Origin: JBBSJZ01 sp041739875
Lineage (GTDB): Bacteria > Planctomycetota > Planctomycetia > Pirellulales > Pirellulaceae
Direction of reading: 5' to 3'
Assembly (NCBI GenBank): GCA_041739875.1
Contig: JBGSNA010000357.1
Location: 1 to 64,000, forward strand
DNA length: 64,000 nt
In this document: piece by piece, positions 53,498-62,673 of the stretch
How positions within the stretch are numbered: the first letter of the stretch is position 1
Layout: each line of letters opens with the position of its first letter
Made by a program: the position numbers and the translations under genes
Notes under the pieces: generated by a model
Told to the model about the DNA's origin: nothing
Seen by the model: only the letters and a program-made list of their open reading frames with translations
The model's database searches: none

Positions 53498-54838
53498 CTA
53501 AAGCAGTATTTCACGAATCGGTTCAACACCGTCCTCGACTCGCGAGAATGTCGGCAAACCGGGCAGGTCATATTCTTCGTGCGGATCGATTCCTAACGCT
53601 CGGAAAATCGTGGAGAACAGCTGACGGTTATCAACGGGATTCTCCGTCACTTCATAACCGAGCTCGTCGGTCGAACCGTAAACGACACCACCTTGGACCC
53701 CAGCTCCAGCCATCGCCATACTCCACGCGTCCGGATAATGATCGCGTCCACGAGCATCGTTCAACCAAGGTGTACGTCCAAACTCGCCCATCGCGATAAC
53801 GAGCGTATCCTCCAACATGCCACGATCATCCAAGTCACTCACCAACTGGAAAATCACATTGTCCAACTCCGGAACCAACATCTGATGCATCTCGTGCTGG
53901 AACACGTGATTGTCCCAAGGCATGCCGTTGGCTACCATCACAAACGTTGATCCGTTCTCGATTAAATGGCGTGCTTGTAAAGCATGTTGAGAAAACGCCC
54001 CTCCTCCATATCGCTTGCGATCGGCTTCGGGGAGGGAGTTTAAATCAAACAGCGGTGCACAACTCATCAATCCCTTCACACGATCGAATGCGGCGTTGTG
54101 CGATCTGGCCGCCTGGCTGCGGCGATCGTTTTCGTATTTGCGACTCAAGAAACTTCTCAACGTTTCGCGATCGGCATGATCAACGTCCGAGATCGAATCC
54201 AGCTGTTTCAAATTTGGAATCGAGTACTCGCCGCCCGCACGAACGGGCCCATACTCGGCACCCAACCAACCCGCCCAATTTCCAGCTTTGAATTGTTTGA
54301 ATTCGTTTCCTTCAGGACACGGATCCAGCAGGATGAACTGAGGAACGGGGCTATCCAATTGGCCTAATTGTTGAGCAACGACCGACCCAAGTAGCGGACG
54401 AACAAACGGCTGTCGCGGCTTATCACCTCGCGTCAACACATCGATCCCTTGAAAATGTTCGCTCGGCTCGGTTTTCATGCTGCGGATCACCGCAAGCTTG
54501 TCCATGATCGTCGCGCAACGAGGCATCAAGGAACTGATTTGAACACCGGGCAAGTTAGTCGAGATCGCACCGAATGGACCGCTGGTCGCTGTGCCGGGCT
54601 TTGGATCCCATGTCTCGAACTGGCTCGGCGCTCCACACAACCACAACAAGATGCACTTCTTGCCATGCTTGCGAGCTTCATCAGCCAACGCAGGAACCGA
54701 GAACAGTCCACTAAAACTGGCGACGGACGCCGCCCCCGCAGCCATCGAGCCTTGCAAGAACAGCCGCCGATGCAGCGTGTGCTCTGGGCTACCACAGCCG
54801 CCATTTCTCGATGATTGAATGGATTTTGGTGTCTGCAT
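53498..54838 (-). CDS. DUF1501 protein with Tat-type signal
   Basis: A 446-residue protein. The N-terminus RRLFLQGSMAAGAASVASFSG is a twin-arginine-type signal. The DUF1501 body resembles the sulfatase/alkaline phosphatase superfamily: CILLWLCGAPSQFETWDPKPG, FGAISTNLPGVQISSLMPR, MGEFGRTPWLNDARGRDHYPDAWSMAMAGAGVQGG and LGIDPHEEYDLPG. It is part of the DUF1501/DUF1549 pairing characteristic of planctomycetes. Biochemical function is not established. It starts 4 bases after the DUF1549 stop. Confidence 0.92.
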   Translation of the reverse strand: MQTPKSIQSSRNGGCGSPEHTLHRRLFLQGSMAAGAASVASFSGLFSVPALADEARKHGKKCILLWLCGAPSQFETWDPKPGTATSGPFGAISTNLPGVQISSLMPRCATIMDKLAVIRSMKTEPSEHFQGIDVLTRGDKPRQPFVRPLLGSVVAQQLGQLDSPVPQFILLDPCPEGNEFKQFKAGNWAGWLGAEYGPVRAGGEYSIPNLKQLDSISDVDHADRETLRSFLSRKYENDRRSQAARSHNAAFDRVKGLMSCAPLFDLNSLPEADRKRYGGGAFSQHALQARHLIENGSTFVMVANGMPWDNHVFQHEMHQMLVPELDNVIFQLVSDLDDRGMLEDTLVIAMGEFGRTPWLNDARGRDHYPDAWSMAMAGAGVQGGVVYGSTDELGYEVTENPVDNRQLFSTIFRALGIDPHEEYDLPGLPTFSRVEDGVEPIREILL

Positions 54839-54842
54839 TGGC

Positions 54843-56459
54843 TCAGTGATTGAATTGAAATTCGGCGCTTGTCATAAGACTCCACAAGACTTGACGCGTC
54901 GCCGCGTCACGGGAATCTTCACGTTGATCCATGAAGGCCACAACCGCTGTGGTTTCTTCCTCACTTGGGTCTCTCGCGAACGCCCTCTGAAACATGAGTT
55001 GTACGCGATCGACGTTTGAATCCAGCTTGCTCAGTACTTCGAATATCAGCTCCTCTCCTGCACTTGCATTCAAAAACTCGTCCAACTCACGACCATTGGA
55101 ATAGAACAATGCGTCATCGATGCCGACAACGGTCTCGTCGGGCAACACCTCTTTGAGTTGTTGGCGAAATTGTTTGACCAAGTTCTCATCGTTTTGAAAA
55201 TTTCCGCGTGCAACGAGCTGGATCGATCTGGCCAATTGCTCCGCAGTCAATGGACGCTCTAAATACCACGCAAACGTGGCCGGATCATCGACGCCGTCGG
55301 GACGAGTGGAACCAAGTTGGTAAGCCTCACTCAGAGCCAGATTGCGTATAAGACTTCGGATGTCATATCCACTGCGTACAAAGTCGGCGCTTAGCCAACC
55401 TAGTAACTCCGGATGACTCGGTCGATGAACACTATCCATCTCGTCATAGGGATGCACGATACCACGACCCAACATGATCGCCCACAAACGATTGACCATC
55501 GCACGCGCGAGCAACGGATGATCGCGGACGACTTCTTCGACAAATTGTGCACGACGTGAAACTTTTGGAACGCGAGGCTCGTCATCGATACTCCCCCGCT
55601 CGTAAAACGTCTCGGCGTCTTCCTGCTTTTCATCTTTTTCAGGACGCGGCTCCGCAACGGTTGCTGAACCGAGGAACGAAAGCAAATTCGGGCTACTTGC
55701 TCCCGACAAATTGGCGAACTCAGAAAATCCTCCAATCGCCGACTCGGCAACACGTGGCCCCACCTTGGTATCAACGTTACTACCACGGTTAAAGAGCGCG
55801 ACAAGCCCCCAATAATGAGCTTGCTTGATCTCGTCAGCGCTCATGTGGTCGTGACACTGTGCACATTCGATACGTACTCCGAAGAACGCCGGGGCAACCG
55901 CTTCGGCGATGGACTGGTGTTCGTTCTTGCGTTCGTACAGAAACCAAACGGCGCCACGTTTATCTTGCTCCGTCGGTCGCGCCAACAAGATCTCGCGAGT
56001 CACCTCGTCCCACGGTCGATTGTCGCGAAACACCTTTTCCAAATATGACCGCCATCCATGCGTCACACGCCGTTGGTAGTGACCTTCGTCCGAACGTCCC
56101 ATCAACAGTGCATCAAAGAGATCCGCGAAATGCTGGGCGTAGTCCTCGCTCGCGAGAAGCACGTCAACGAGCTCACGACGCTTCTCGTCACGCCCATCCG
56201 CAAGAAATGTATCGACCTCAAACACCGTCGGAATTCGCCCAACTAAATCCAAGTAAACACGACGCACAGATTCGCGATCCGAACAACGCGAGGCAGGTTC
56301 GATGGACTCGGAATCCCACCCTTGCCGAAGAAAAAAGTCGATTTGCTTCACCGAATCTCGATGCGATTTCTCCGCCGCCAAGTCATCCGCCAACAAATCG
56401 TTAGCCGACATACAAACGGACAAAAAGACGACAGCAAAAAGAGCTGGACGCTGGGGCAT
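54843..56459 (-). CDS. DUF1549/DUF1553 protein, short form without cytochrome domain
   Basis: A 538-residue exported protein with a signal peptide (ending NDLLADD). The DUF1549 part has RRVYLDLVGRIPTVFEVDTFLAD and VRIECAQCHDHM (CxxCH-like motif typical of the family). The DUF1553 part follows with LARAMVNRLWAIMLGRGIVHPYDEMD, HPELLGWLSADFVRSGYDIRSLIRNLALSEAY and WSLMTSAEFQFNH at the end. Many family members carry an N-terminal cytochrome (PSCyt1) domain; this one does not. First gene of a four-gene run. Confidence 0.92.
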   Translation of the reverse strand: MPQRPALFAVVFLSVCMSANDLLADDLAAEKSHRDSVKQIDFFLRQGWDSESIEPASRCSDRESVRRVYLDLVGRIPTVFEVDTFLADGRDEKRRELVDVLLASEDYAQHFADLFDALLMGRSDEGHYQRRVTHGWRSYLEKVFRDNRPWDEVTREILLARPTEQDKRGAVWFLYERKNEHQSIAEAVAPAFFGVRIECAQCHDHMSADEIKQAHYWGLVALFNRGSNVDTKVGPRVAESAIGGFSEFANLSGASSPNLLSFLGSATVAEPRPEKDEKQEDAETFYERGSIDDEPRVPKVSRRAQFVEEVVRDHPLLARAMVNRLWAIMLGRGIVHPYDEMDSVHRPSHPELLGWLSADFVRSGYDIRSLIRNLALSEAYQLGSTRPDGVDDPATFAWYLERPLTAEQLARSIQLVARGNFQNDENLVKQFRQQLKEVLPDETVVGIDDALFYSNGRELDEFLNASAGEELIFEVLSKLDSNVDRVQLMFQRAFARDPSEEETTAVVAFMDQREDSRDAATRQVLWSLMTSAEFQFNH

Positions 56460-56833
56460 AAGAACGGCGGGGTTATCTGGCGGGAGTTGCGATCTTGGCT
56501 CGGAAGTACATCGTACCTCAACACTCGATTCCGAACAGAATAGTCCATCGAGAAGCCGCCTGGCCTGGATGGCCGCCCAAAAAGTAAATGCCCACAGCTC
56601 ACCCGATCGACCCTGGGAACTGGACCGCGAGATTCAAAAAGCAATGCGAAAGCCTATATTTCTCGCAATATCCGTTGAAATGGGTACCAGACAAGCTGGG
56701 CCCTACAACGCGTGAGGGGAGTGACGATTATCCGCCAGACGCTAGCATGGGGTGCTTGGACTGAGACACCATGTGACAATTCAGTCAGCACCTTTGATTC
56801 ATTGACCTTCCATCCCAAAGAACAGTCACTCCC
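56460..56833. other. intergenic region between divergent DUF1549 operon and argH
   Basis: This 374-base stretch must hold promoters for both sides. I see no ORF with protein-like sequence, no tRNA-like fold and no strong terminator; GGCC-TGGAT-GGCC near 56565 is a minor hairpin. A 446-codon open frame on the minus strand reaching into it is the antisense shadow of argH. Confidence 0.5.
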
Positions 56834-58210
56834 GTGGAAAGCCCATCTCGCAGCGGCGTTTTTCAAGCCGGTACGGATTCCCGCCTCGAAGCCTTTGCCG
56901 AAAGTATTACTTTTGATTCGCGAATGTATCCCCAGGATATTCGTGGATCGATCGCGCACGCCAATATGCTCGCGGAAGTGGGGCTGATCAGCCAGGACGA
57001 GTTTTCCCAGATTCGTGATGCGCTGACCGAGATTCATGGACAGCTCGACGCGGGACAGATGCCATTTCGCATCGAGCTCGAAGACATCCACATGCACATT
57101 GAACAGGCGCTCATCGAGAAACTCGGTGACACCGGTCGCAAACTGCACACCGCGCGCAGCCGCAATGACCAAGTGAGCACCGACCTGAGAATGTGGGTTC
57201 GTGAGGCACTCGATCAAGTCGACGAAAAGCTCGCTGAATTGCAGCAAGCCTTCCTCAGTCGCTGTGATGGCGACTTCGATTGCATTCTCCCAGCCTACAC
57301 CCACCTGCAACGAGCCCAGCCAGTACTGGCATCGCACTATTGGTTGGCCTACATCGAAAAGTTTGCTCGAGACCGAGAACGTATCGCCGATTGTCGTCGG
57401 CGATTGAATCGATGCAGCCTCGGTGTCGCAGCCGTCGCCGGGACAACGCTTCCAATTGATCGCGAAATCACAGCCCGCGCACTCGACTTTGAGAGCGTTA
57501 CACCAAACAGCCTCGATACAAGCAGCGACCGCGATTTTGTCCTCGAGTCCGCGTTCGTTCTGTCCCAGATCGCCTTGCACCTGAGTGGTTGGGCCGAAGA
57601 ATGGATTCTGTGGAGTACGGTCGAGTTCGGGTTCCTGAAACTGCCTCAGGCGTTCTGTACCGGCAGCAGCATCATGCCGCAAAAGATCAACCCAGATACG
57701 CTGGAGCTGACGCGAGGCAAGTCCGCACGCGTGATGGGTAACCTGCAAACGTTGACGCTGCTCATTAAAAATTTGCCCATGGCATACAACCGCGACTTGC
57801 AAGAAGACAAACCGCCGCTGTTCGATTCGTTTGACACGATACTGGCTATGCTCAGCGTCGCCACGCCACTTGTGCAAGGCGCCGAGCTTCGACGAAACGC
57901 GATCGCGGCGAGACTCGAGAAGGGGTACCTCGATGCAACGACATTGATGGAGTGGATGATTCGTCGCGGCATACCGCAACGAAACGCACACCACCTAGTC
58001 GGCGCGATCGTCGGCGAGGCAATGCAGCGTGACGTTGCACTCGCGGACTTGCCGCTCGGTGTCATGCAGAAACACTCTCCAGAAATTGACGAAACGGTCT
58101 ACGAGATTCTCGGCAGCAAGAATGCCGTGAATGCCTTCGTCAGCTACGGCAGCACTGCTCCCGATCAAGTTCGCCACCAAATCAACCGTTGGAAAAAACT
58201 ACTGGCGTGA
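56834..58210 (+). CDS. argH: argininosuccinate lyase
   Basis: Cleaves argininosuccinate to arginine and fumarate, the last step of arginine synthesis. The fumarase/aspartase superfamily signature GSSIMPQKINPD (about 277-288) contains the catalytic Ser; other marks are SRNDQVSTDLRMW, TYTHLQRAQP-type ...YTHLQRAQPV with the catalytic His, and DLQEDKPPLFDSFDT. The start is a GTG (56834) giving SRSGVFQAGTDSRLEAFAESI, the expected N-terminus; 458 residues is normal. It is not next to other arg genes. Confidence 0.97.
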   Translation: MESPSRSGVFQAGTDSRLEAFAESITFDSRMYPQDIRGSIAHANMLAEVGLISQDEFSQIRDALTEIHGQLDAGQMPFRIELEDIHMHIEQALIEKLGDTGRKLHTARSRNDQVSTDLRMWVREALDQVDEKLAELQQAFLSRCDGDFDCILPAYTHLQRAQPVLASHYWLAYIEKFARDRERIADCRRRLNRCSLGVAAVAGTTLPIDREITARALDFESVTPNSLDTSSDRDFVLESAFVLSQIALHLSGWAEEWILWSTVEFGFLKLPQAFCTGSSIMPQKINPDTLELTRGKSARVMGNLQTLTLLIKNLPMAYNRDLQEDKPPLFDSFDTILAMLSVATPLVQGAELRRNAIAARLEKGYLDATTLMEWMIRRGIPQRNAHHLVGAIVGEAMQRDVALADLPLGVMQKHSPEIDETVYEILGSKNAVNAFVSYGSTAPDQVRHQINRWKKLLA

Positions 58211-58233
58211 CATGGGCTTCGGTCCCGGCATCA

Positions 58234-58818
58234 CTAACCGCGTTTTCGCTCCAGTAGCACAAGCATGATCAACGACATGAGCGATCGCAGCTCATCGTCT
58301 GCGGGTAGCTCGTTGAGCTTTTCGAGTGTGTACTTGCCTTCCCAGACCGCTGGTTGCTTAATCAGCCTCAAAAGCGGTGTCCCGTCTGGCCGACGGACGA
58401 TGTAACTCGGGTTGAGCAAATACACCGCGATGAACCCGACGATCGGAATCTCCGAAAGGAGGCTTTCGAGCAGCTTCTTCATTGGGCTTTCTTCTTCGAT
58501 CGTCATATCGATCTGGCCATTCTGCATGACTTCGTAGTGCGCCGACCAAAGCGATCGCATGCCTTTGCGGCGAAGGGAGCCCCAATCAGTACCGGCCGCG
58601 TCAGTGAAGTGGTAGTTCGCGGAGAAATCGATGATGCGATCAGCGGCGATTCGGAACAACACGCTGGTTTGGTTGGAATCGCCATAGATCTCGACTTGCT
58701 CCTTGAGTTTGAACATCTTCTGTTTGATGAACATCAAAGTCTGACCGTTCGCATCGGTCGCGGTGATTCGCTGTCCAAACGCAAGCAGCTTGAATCGAAG
58801 ATCAATCGGGTATTGCAC
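58234..58818 (-). CDS. LURP-one-related/tubby-like beta-barrel protein
   Basis: A 194-residue protein with alternating hydrophobic and charged beta strands, resembling the LURP-one/tubby C-terminal barrel: MQYPIDLRFKLLAFGQRITATDANGQTLMFIKQKMFKLKEQVEIYGD and HYEVMQNGQIDMTIEEESPMKK. SLLSEIPIVGFIAVYLLNPSYIVRRPDG contains a hydrophobic hairpin that may be membrane-associated or the central helix typical of tubby-like barrels. Function in bacteria is unknown. It is convergent with argH. Confidence 0.7.
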   Translation of the reverse strand: MQYPIDLRFKLLAFGQRITATDANGQTLMFIKQKMFKLKEQVEIYGDSNQTSVLFRIAADRIIDFSANYHFTDAAGTDWGSLRRKGMRSLWSAHYEVMQNGQIDMTIEEESPMKKLLESLLSEIPIVGFIAVYLLNPSYIVRRPDGTPLLRLIKQPAVWEGKYTLEKLNELPADDELRSLMSLIMLVLLERKRG

Positions 58819-59005
58819 GGACGAACTCTCGGTTGCAAATAGGTGCTTCTGGGGAATCTTAGATGCTCAATCGTAAGCATTTCCGAGACGTCATGCACAC
58901 GACACTGCTTGTGAATGATTTTGTTGTCGCACGAAAGATGCCAGACATCCCAGTGACTCGTATCGAATTGCCACCATCGACGCGAACCCTCGTGACACCT
59001 TTTCG

Positions 59006-59335
59006 TTAGACGTTGCCTCGTTTTAGAAGCGTCAACAACATGGTCACCGAAGTCTTGGCTTTGATGCTGTGCGGCGTTTTGGGAGCCATGTGAATCCAAG
59101 TACCCGGCTTGCCATCCACCGCCTCTTCGCCAACAGTCAGTTCAGCTTCGCCCTTGATGATTTGAATGATCGCTGCCAGTGGGGCAACGTGTTCTTTGAG
59201 ACCGTCACCAGCTGCGAACGCGAACAGTACCACTTTTGTAGTGCCGTCATCAACCAGCACCGCGTTTTGCTTGCTGGATTCGGGCGGCAGTTGTTCGTCG
59301 GCAATTTGGCGGATTTGGTATTCGTATAGACTCAT
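59006..59335 (-). CDS. small cupin-domain protein
   Basis: A 109-residue single-domain cupin. The order FAFAAGDGLKEHVAPLAAIIQIIKGEAELTVGEEAV, then GTWIHMAPKTPHSIKAKTSVTMLLTLLKR gives a cupin 1 motif with the usual Gly and one His, and cupin 2 with P-x5-PH. It may bind a metal and a small molecule; without a partner the role is open. It is near the sulfur operon but separated from it by 78 bases, on the same strand, so it may be its last gene. Confidence 0.85.
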   Translation of the reverse strand: MSLYEYQIRQIADEQLPPESSKQNAVLVDDGTTKVVLFAFAAGDGLKEHVAPLAAIIQIIKGEAELTVGEEAVDGKPGTWIHMAPKTPHSIKAKTSVTMLLTLLKRGNV

Positions 59336-59413
59336 GGATTGCTTCTCTACTGCGTAAAATTCCTATAACTTCGCCTTCCGGCCGTAACATACGCACCGCT
59401 CTGATTATCGCGT

Positions 59414-59962
59414 CTATTGAACACACAGAAATTCGACCGCGACTAACATTCCACAAATAACAATTGCGGTTCCGAACACAACCACGGTTCGAGACCCAGG
59501 AAGCCACTTGTCTAGCGTGAGTTTACCCCGATCACCGAGAGGGTCGATTTTTCGAGCTATCCAACTTGACGCCTCGGCGAACAAGTACGATCCGGCAAGC
59601 ATCCCAAAGATCATAGCGAGTGCATCGTAATTTCCCTGCCCAAGTGCGGCCGCACCCGTGCCGGGACAATAGGCTGACAAGGCGAAGCCGACTCCAAATA
59701 CTAAACCGCCAATCATGTTGGATGCATAGCGAGTCGGTTTGATGTGCAGTTCCACGAGGCCCGCACGGTGCATGAAGTGAATGCCTATAGAGCCCACCAA
59801 TACTGCCGACATCATGACCTTCAAGACCGTGAAGTCTTCAAGCAAAAGCTGACCGATCAAAACGTGGTACTTGGCGACTCCGCCCTTCTGGAGCAGAAAT
59901 CCAAATACGATCCCAAATATGGAACCTTGGATCAGTACCTTTGGGGATGACGTTTGTATCAT
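59414..59962 (-). CDS. YeeE/YedE-family sulfur transporter, half-size subunit 2
   Basis: A 182-residue membrane protein of the YeeE/YedE (thiosulfate/sulfur-species transporter) family. It has four or five hydrophobic segments and the typical sequence GLVFGVGFALSAYCPGTGAAALGQGNYDALAMIFGMLAGSYLFAE; Cys in YCPGTG is the substrate-relay Cys expected of the family. It is about half the size of classical YeeE and so probably pairs with the upstream half-size gene. Together they would take up thiosulfate or a persulfide-like species for the persulfide dioxygenase gene. Confidence 0.88.
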   Translation of the reverse strand: MIQTSSPKVLIQGSIFGIVFGFLLQKGGVAKYHVLIGQLLLEDFTVLKVMMSAVLVGSIGIHFMHRAGLVELHIKPTRYASNMIGGLVFGVGFALSAYCPGTGAAALGQGNYDALAMIFGMLAGSYLFAEASSWIARKIDPLGDRGKLTLDKWLPGSRTVVVFGTAIVICGMLVAVEFLCVQ

Positions 59963-59993
59963 AGCTCTTTCCTCGTGCTGAATGGCGTGTCGT

Positions 59994-60554
59994 CTAAATT
60001 GCGAACATCAACATCGCGGTAACAACGCCACCGATAAAGAAGCAAATCGCTGAAACCCAAGAACCAACGGCCAGTTGCAACGTGCCGCTGATGCCGTGCC
60101 CGCTGGTGCAACCGCCAGCCACCCTTGAGCCGAACGCCATTAAGATCCCACCCGCAAATGCCACAACGGTTCGTAGCAGATAACTTTCCTCGCCGAATCG
60201 ATCTTGCCACATTGCCGGAAGATATTGCCCTGTCAACTCATCGCCCGTCCAAGCCGCGATCAAGCCGCCGACCACCACCGCAATGACCAACATCAATTCC
60301 CAGCCTAACGTTGGCGGATTGTCCTTGAAGTATTTGAGGGATCGTGTGTGCTTGGGTACTACCAGTAAACCGATCATTCCGGCGACACGGGCATAAGCAG
60401 TTGAGGCACCAATCGGCTTGTCCGAAACATAGAAAGTCAGCATCGACAACACTCCTATCAAACCACCAACGAGATACGGCGACCATGCGCTGCCGGAGTA
60501 TTGAAGCGAATCGACTTCGGTAAAAAGCATCATGGGACGGACCGTTTCAAACAT
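59994..60554 (-). CDS. YeeE/YedE-family sulfur transporter, half-size subunit 1
   Basis: A 186-residue membrane protein from the ATG at 60554. The family core is LLRTVVAFAGGILMAFGSRVAGGCTSGHGISGTLQLAVGSWVSAICFFIGG, with Cys in GGCTSGHG. It has an N-terminal hydrophobic segment (YLVGGLIGVLSMLTFYV) and lies 13 bases after the persulfide dioxygenase stop and 31 bases before subunit 2. Adjacent half-size YeeE pairs are known beside sulfide-response genes in several bacteria. Confidence 0.88.
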   Translation of the reverse strand: MFETVRPMMLFTEVDSLQYSGSAWSPYLVGGLIGVLSMLTFYVSDKPIGASTAYARVAGMIGLLVVPKHTRSLKYFKDNPPTLGWELMLVIAVVVGGLIAAWTGDELTGQYLPAMWQDRFGEESYLLRTVVAFAGGILMAFGSRVAGGCTSGHGISGTLQLAVGSWVSAICFFIGGVVTAMLMFAI

Positions 60555-60567
60555 GCGGCACCTTTTT

Positions 60568-61965
60568 TCATTCAACTTGGCTAGGGTAACCTGCTGCGGT
60601 CCAGGCATTCCAACTGCCCGGAACATTGGCAACGTGTTGGAAACCACGGGACTTCATCAGACTTGATGCGATACTGGCTCGATAGCCGCTGGCACAGTAA
60701 GTCGCGTAACTCGCATCTTTATCGAGTCCGGTAATTCGGTCTCGCATATCACCAATAAAATAGTGCTTGGCATTTGGGACGTGGCCTGCTCTCCATTCTT
60801 CAGGCGATCGCACATCCAGAATAGTTAACTCGGTTCCGTCCTCCTGATTCGTGTGCAGCTCATGGACAGTCATTTCGTCAATCCGATCGAGTGCTAGGCC
60901 AGCAGTTTCCCAAGCTTTCATGCCGCCAGCGAGATACCCGGCAAAGTTGCTGTGTCCGGTGCGAACAATCAGCCTCTGAATTTGTTCAACATCGCTGTCA
61001 TGATCAACGATCAGCAATAGCCGATGATCGAGATCAAATAACTGTCCTACCCACGCCGACATTTCAGGACGATCGGCAATGTTGATGCCACCGCGAACAT
61101 GGCCTCCACCGAATGCGAGAATCGAACGCGTGTCGATGATCCGCACGCCTGCCTCACGTGAGACCTTCCGAAACTCGTGCGGCGTTAATGCCGGGATCGT
61201 AGGCAACCGATCCATAATATCTGGTCCGAATGCGTTGACTTTTTTCAGTTCAGGATAGTGCCAAGGAACCGGCGGGGCGTCATCAACCACGAATTTTCGG
61301 AATGTGTCGCAGTCTGGATAAGAAAGAAATGGGTTGGTTCGTCGCTCGTAGCCTATCGTGCTGTTGAGCCGATCGCCAATATCCGCTCCGCAAGCAGAAC
61401 CCGCTCCGTGGCCCGGGTAGATCGTCACATAGTCGTCAAGCTTGAGATAAAACTCGTAGAGTGTGTCGTACAGTGATTTGGCGAGATCGTCTGCTTGCCC
61501 AGATCCCAGCAAATCGGGCCGACCCGCTGATCCGACAAACAGTGAGTCGCCTGTAAAAACGGCCCAGGGCTGATCGACACGCTTGGCTTCGCAAAGGAGG
61601 AACGAGAGATGTTCAGGTGTGTGCCCCGGAGTGTGGCGACTTGTAAGGATAAATGATCCGAAGTCGAACTGCTGGCCATCGTGCACTTCTAAGGCTTCAA
61701 ACCCGTAGTCGGACTGTACACCGCTGACGAAGATATTCGCATTGCCAACTCGCTTCGCCAACGACCGACTTCCCGAGATGAAATCCGCATGAATGTGAGT
61801 CTCGAAGATGTGCGTAATCGCAACGCCGTGCTTCCGCGCGAGATGCTCGTAAACCTCAACATCCGTTCGTGGATCGATGACAACAGCAGCGCCAGTGCCA
61901 GTGTCGGCAATGAGATAGGAAAGCTGCGAGATTCCTTCAGTCAACAGCGATTCGAGGATGAACAT
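60568..61965 (-). CDS. persulfide dioxygenase-like metallo-beta-lactamase fold protein with two rhodanese domains
   Basis: A 465-residue protein from the ATG at 61965, which has AGGAG upstream. The N-terminal metallo-beta-lactamase fold has THIHADFISG (HxHxD with Phe in place of the usual His), HTPGHTPEHLSFLL and GDSLFVGSAGRPDL, like persulfide dioxygenases (ETHE1). Two rhodanese domains follow. The first (about 265-355) has LLLIVDHDSDVEQIQ at the usual Cys position, so it lacks the catalytic Cys; the second (about 370-465) has TYCASGYRASIASSL with an active-site Cys. The two transporter genes follow at once. It should oxidise or transfer persulfide sulfur. Confidence 0.92.
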   Translation of the reverse strand: MFILESLLTEGISQLSYLIADTGTGAAVVIDPRTDVEVYEHLARKHGVAITHIFETHIHADFISGSRSLAKRVGNANIFVSGVQSDYGFEALEVHDGQQFDFGSFILTSRHTPGHTPEHLSFLLCEAKRVDQPWAVFTGDSLFVGSAGRPDLLGSGQADDLAKSLYDTLYEFYLKLDDYVTIYPGHGAGSACGADIGDRLNSTIGYERRTNPFLSYPDCDTFRKFVVDDAPPVPWHYPELKKVNAFGPDIMDRLPTIPALTPHEFRKVSREAGVRIIDTRSILAFGGGHVRGGINIADRPEMSAWVGQLFDLDHRLLLIVDHDSDVEQIQRLIVRTGHSNFAGYLAGGMKAWETAGLALDRIDEMTVHELHTNQEDGTELTILDVRSPEEWRAGHVPNAKHYFIGDMRDRITGLDKDASYATYCASGYRASIASSLMKSRGFQHVANVPGSWNAWTAAGYPSQVE

Positions 61966-62409
61966 AGGCGAGCGCTCCTGACGCTTAACGTTGGCGGGTA
62001 TACCAGCGTGCGTAATGCAAACGTCATACCATGGCACTGTCAAACCCAATCCGTCGAGTGGTTTTGGAACTATCGTCGCGGTGGCTGGCAAGCGGTGGTC
62101 ACTGGTCGACCAAATTGCTCGCTCTCAAGTCAGTTTCGCAGCGAAAGAGCGATGCTCGTCAAGACAATGCCGCCGAGTCGAGTTGCTGTATGTTCTACAA
62201 GCCCATTCTCGATCGCATAGGTGAAGTACACCATTGGCACCCGTAAGTGGCTACGGATGCAACGGCCCCTTTCCGATCGCTGCCTACAGAAATACGCTAC
62301 CAATGATCATAAACCAAATGGCGATTTCATCCAATTGGCAGACCCGGTTAGTTTGGCACAAAACGTGCCTCGAACACTTTCGATAGAAGCAGCTAGCGTC
62401 CAATTAACA
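61966..62409. other. intergenic region upstream of the sulfur and metallopeptidase operons
   Basis: This 444-base gap must hold divergent promoters. At 62130-62234 on the minus strand is a 34-codon ORF (MVYFTYAIENGLVEHT...) whose end reads like a membrane helix; it may be a gene remnant or a dispersed intergenic repeat. A TTGACA on the minus strand near 62036-62041 is a possible -35 element for the sulfur operon. No regulator gene and no clear operator was found. Confidence 0.4.
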
Positions 62410-62673
62410 ATGAATTTGCCAATGCAAGACGAGCATCCCGAAGGGAACTCCGAAAAAGATCCCGATGACTGGGTGAACCTCGACCAGAAGAAGACCGGTG
62501 CAGAGTCTAGCTACTTGCAAACCCTTTGCGAGGACGCAGCCGAGCTGATCGATTTCGATCTGTCAAACGCAGAAGTCTCTAAGCCAGTACGTAAAATTCG
62601 CTTCGCATTAACTTCTTGCACGTTAACTTTAATACCTTTGTATTTTAGCGAATTGGGCTACGAACGCGCATGA
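62410..62673 (+). CDS. small acidic protein upstream of and coupled to the metallopeptidase gene
   Basis: An 87-residue ORF from the ATG at 62410. It is acidic and hydrophilic at first (QDEHPEGNSEKDPDDWVNLDQKK), then has ESSYLQTLCEDAAELIDFDL. Its stop overlaps the next ATG by 4 bp (ATGA), which suggests translational coupling and is the main reason to believe it. An in-frame ATG at 62221 would add 63 less convincing residues. I cannot name a family. Confidence 0.45.
   Translation: MNLPMQDEHPEGNSEKDPDDWVNLDQKKTGAESSYLQTLCEDAAELIDFDLSNAEVSKPVRKIRFALTSCTLTLIPLYFSELGYERA

Noticed and set aside
56654..57994. 446-codon open frame on the minus strand
   Set aside because: It is antisense to argH, which has clear catalytic motifs; its translation resembles no protein.
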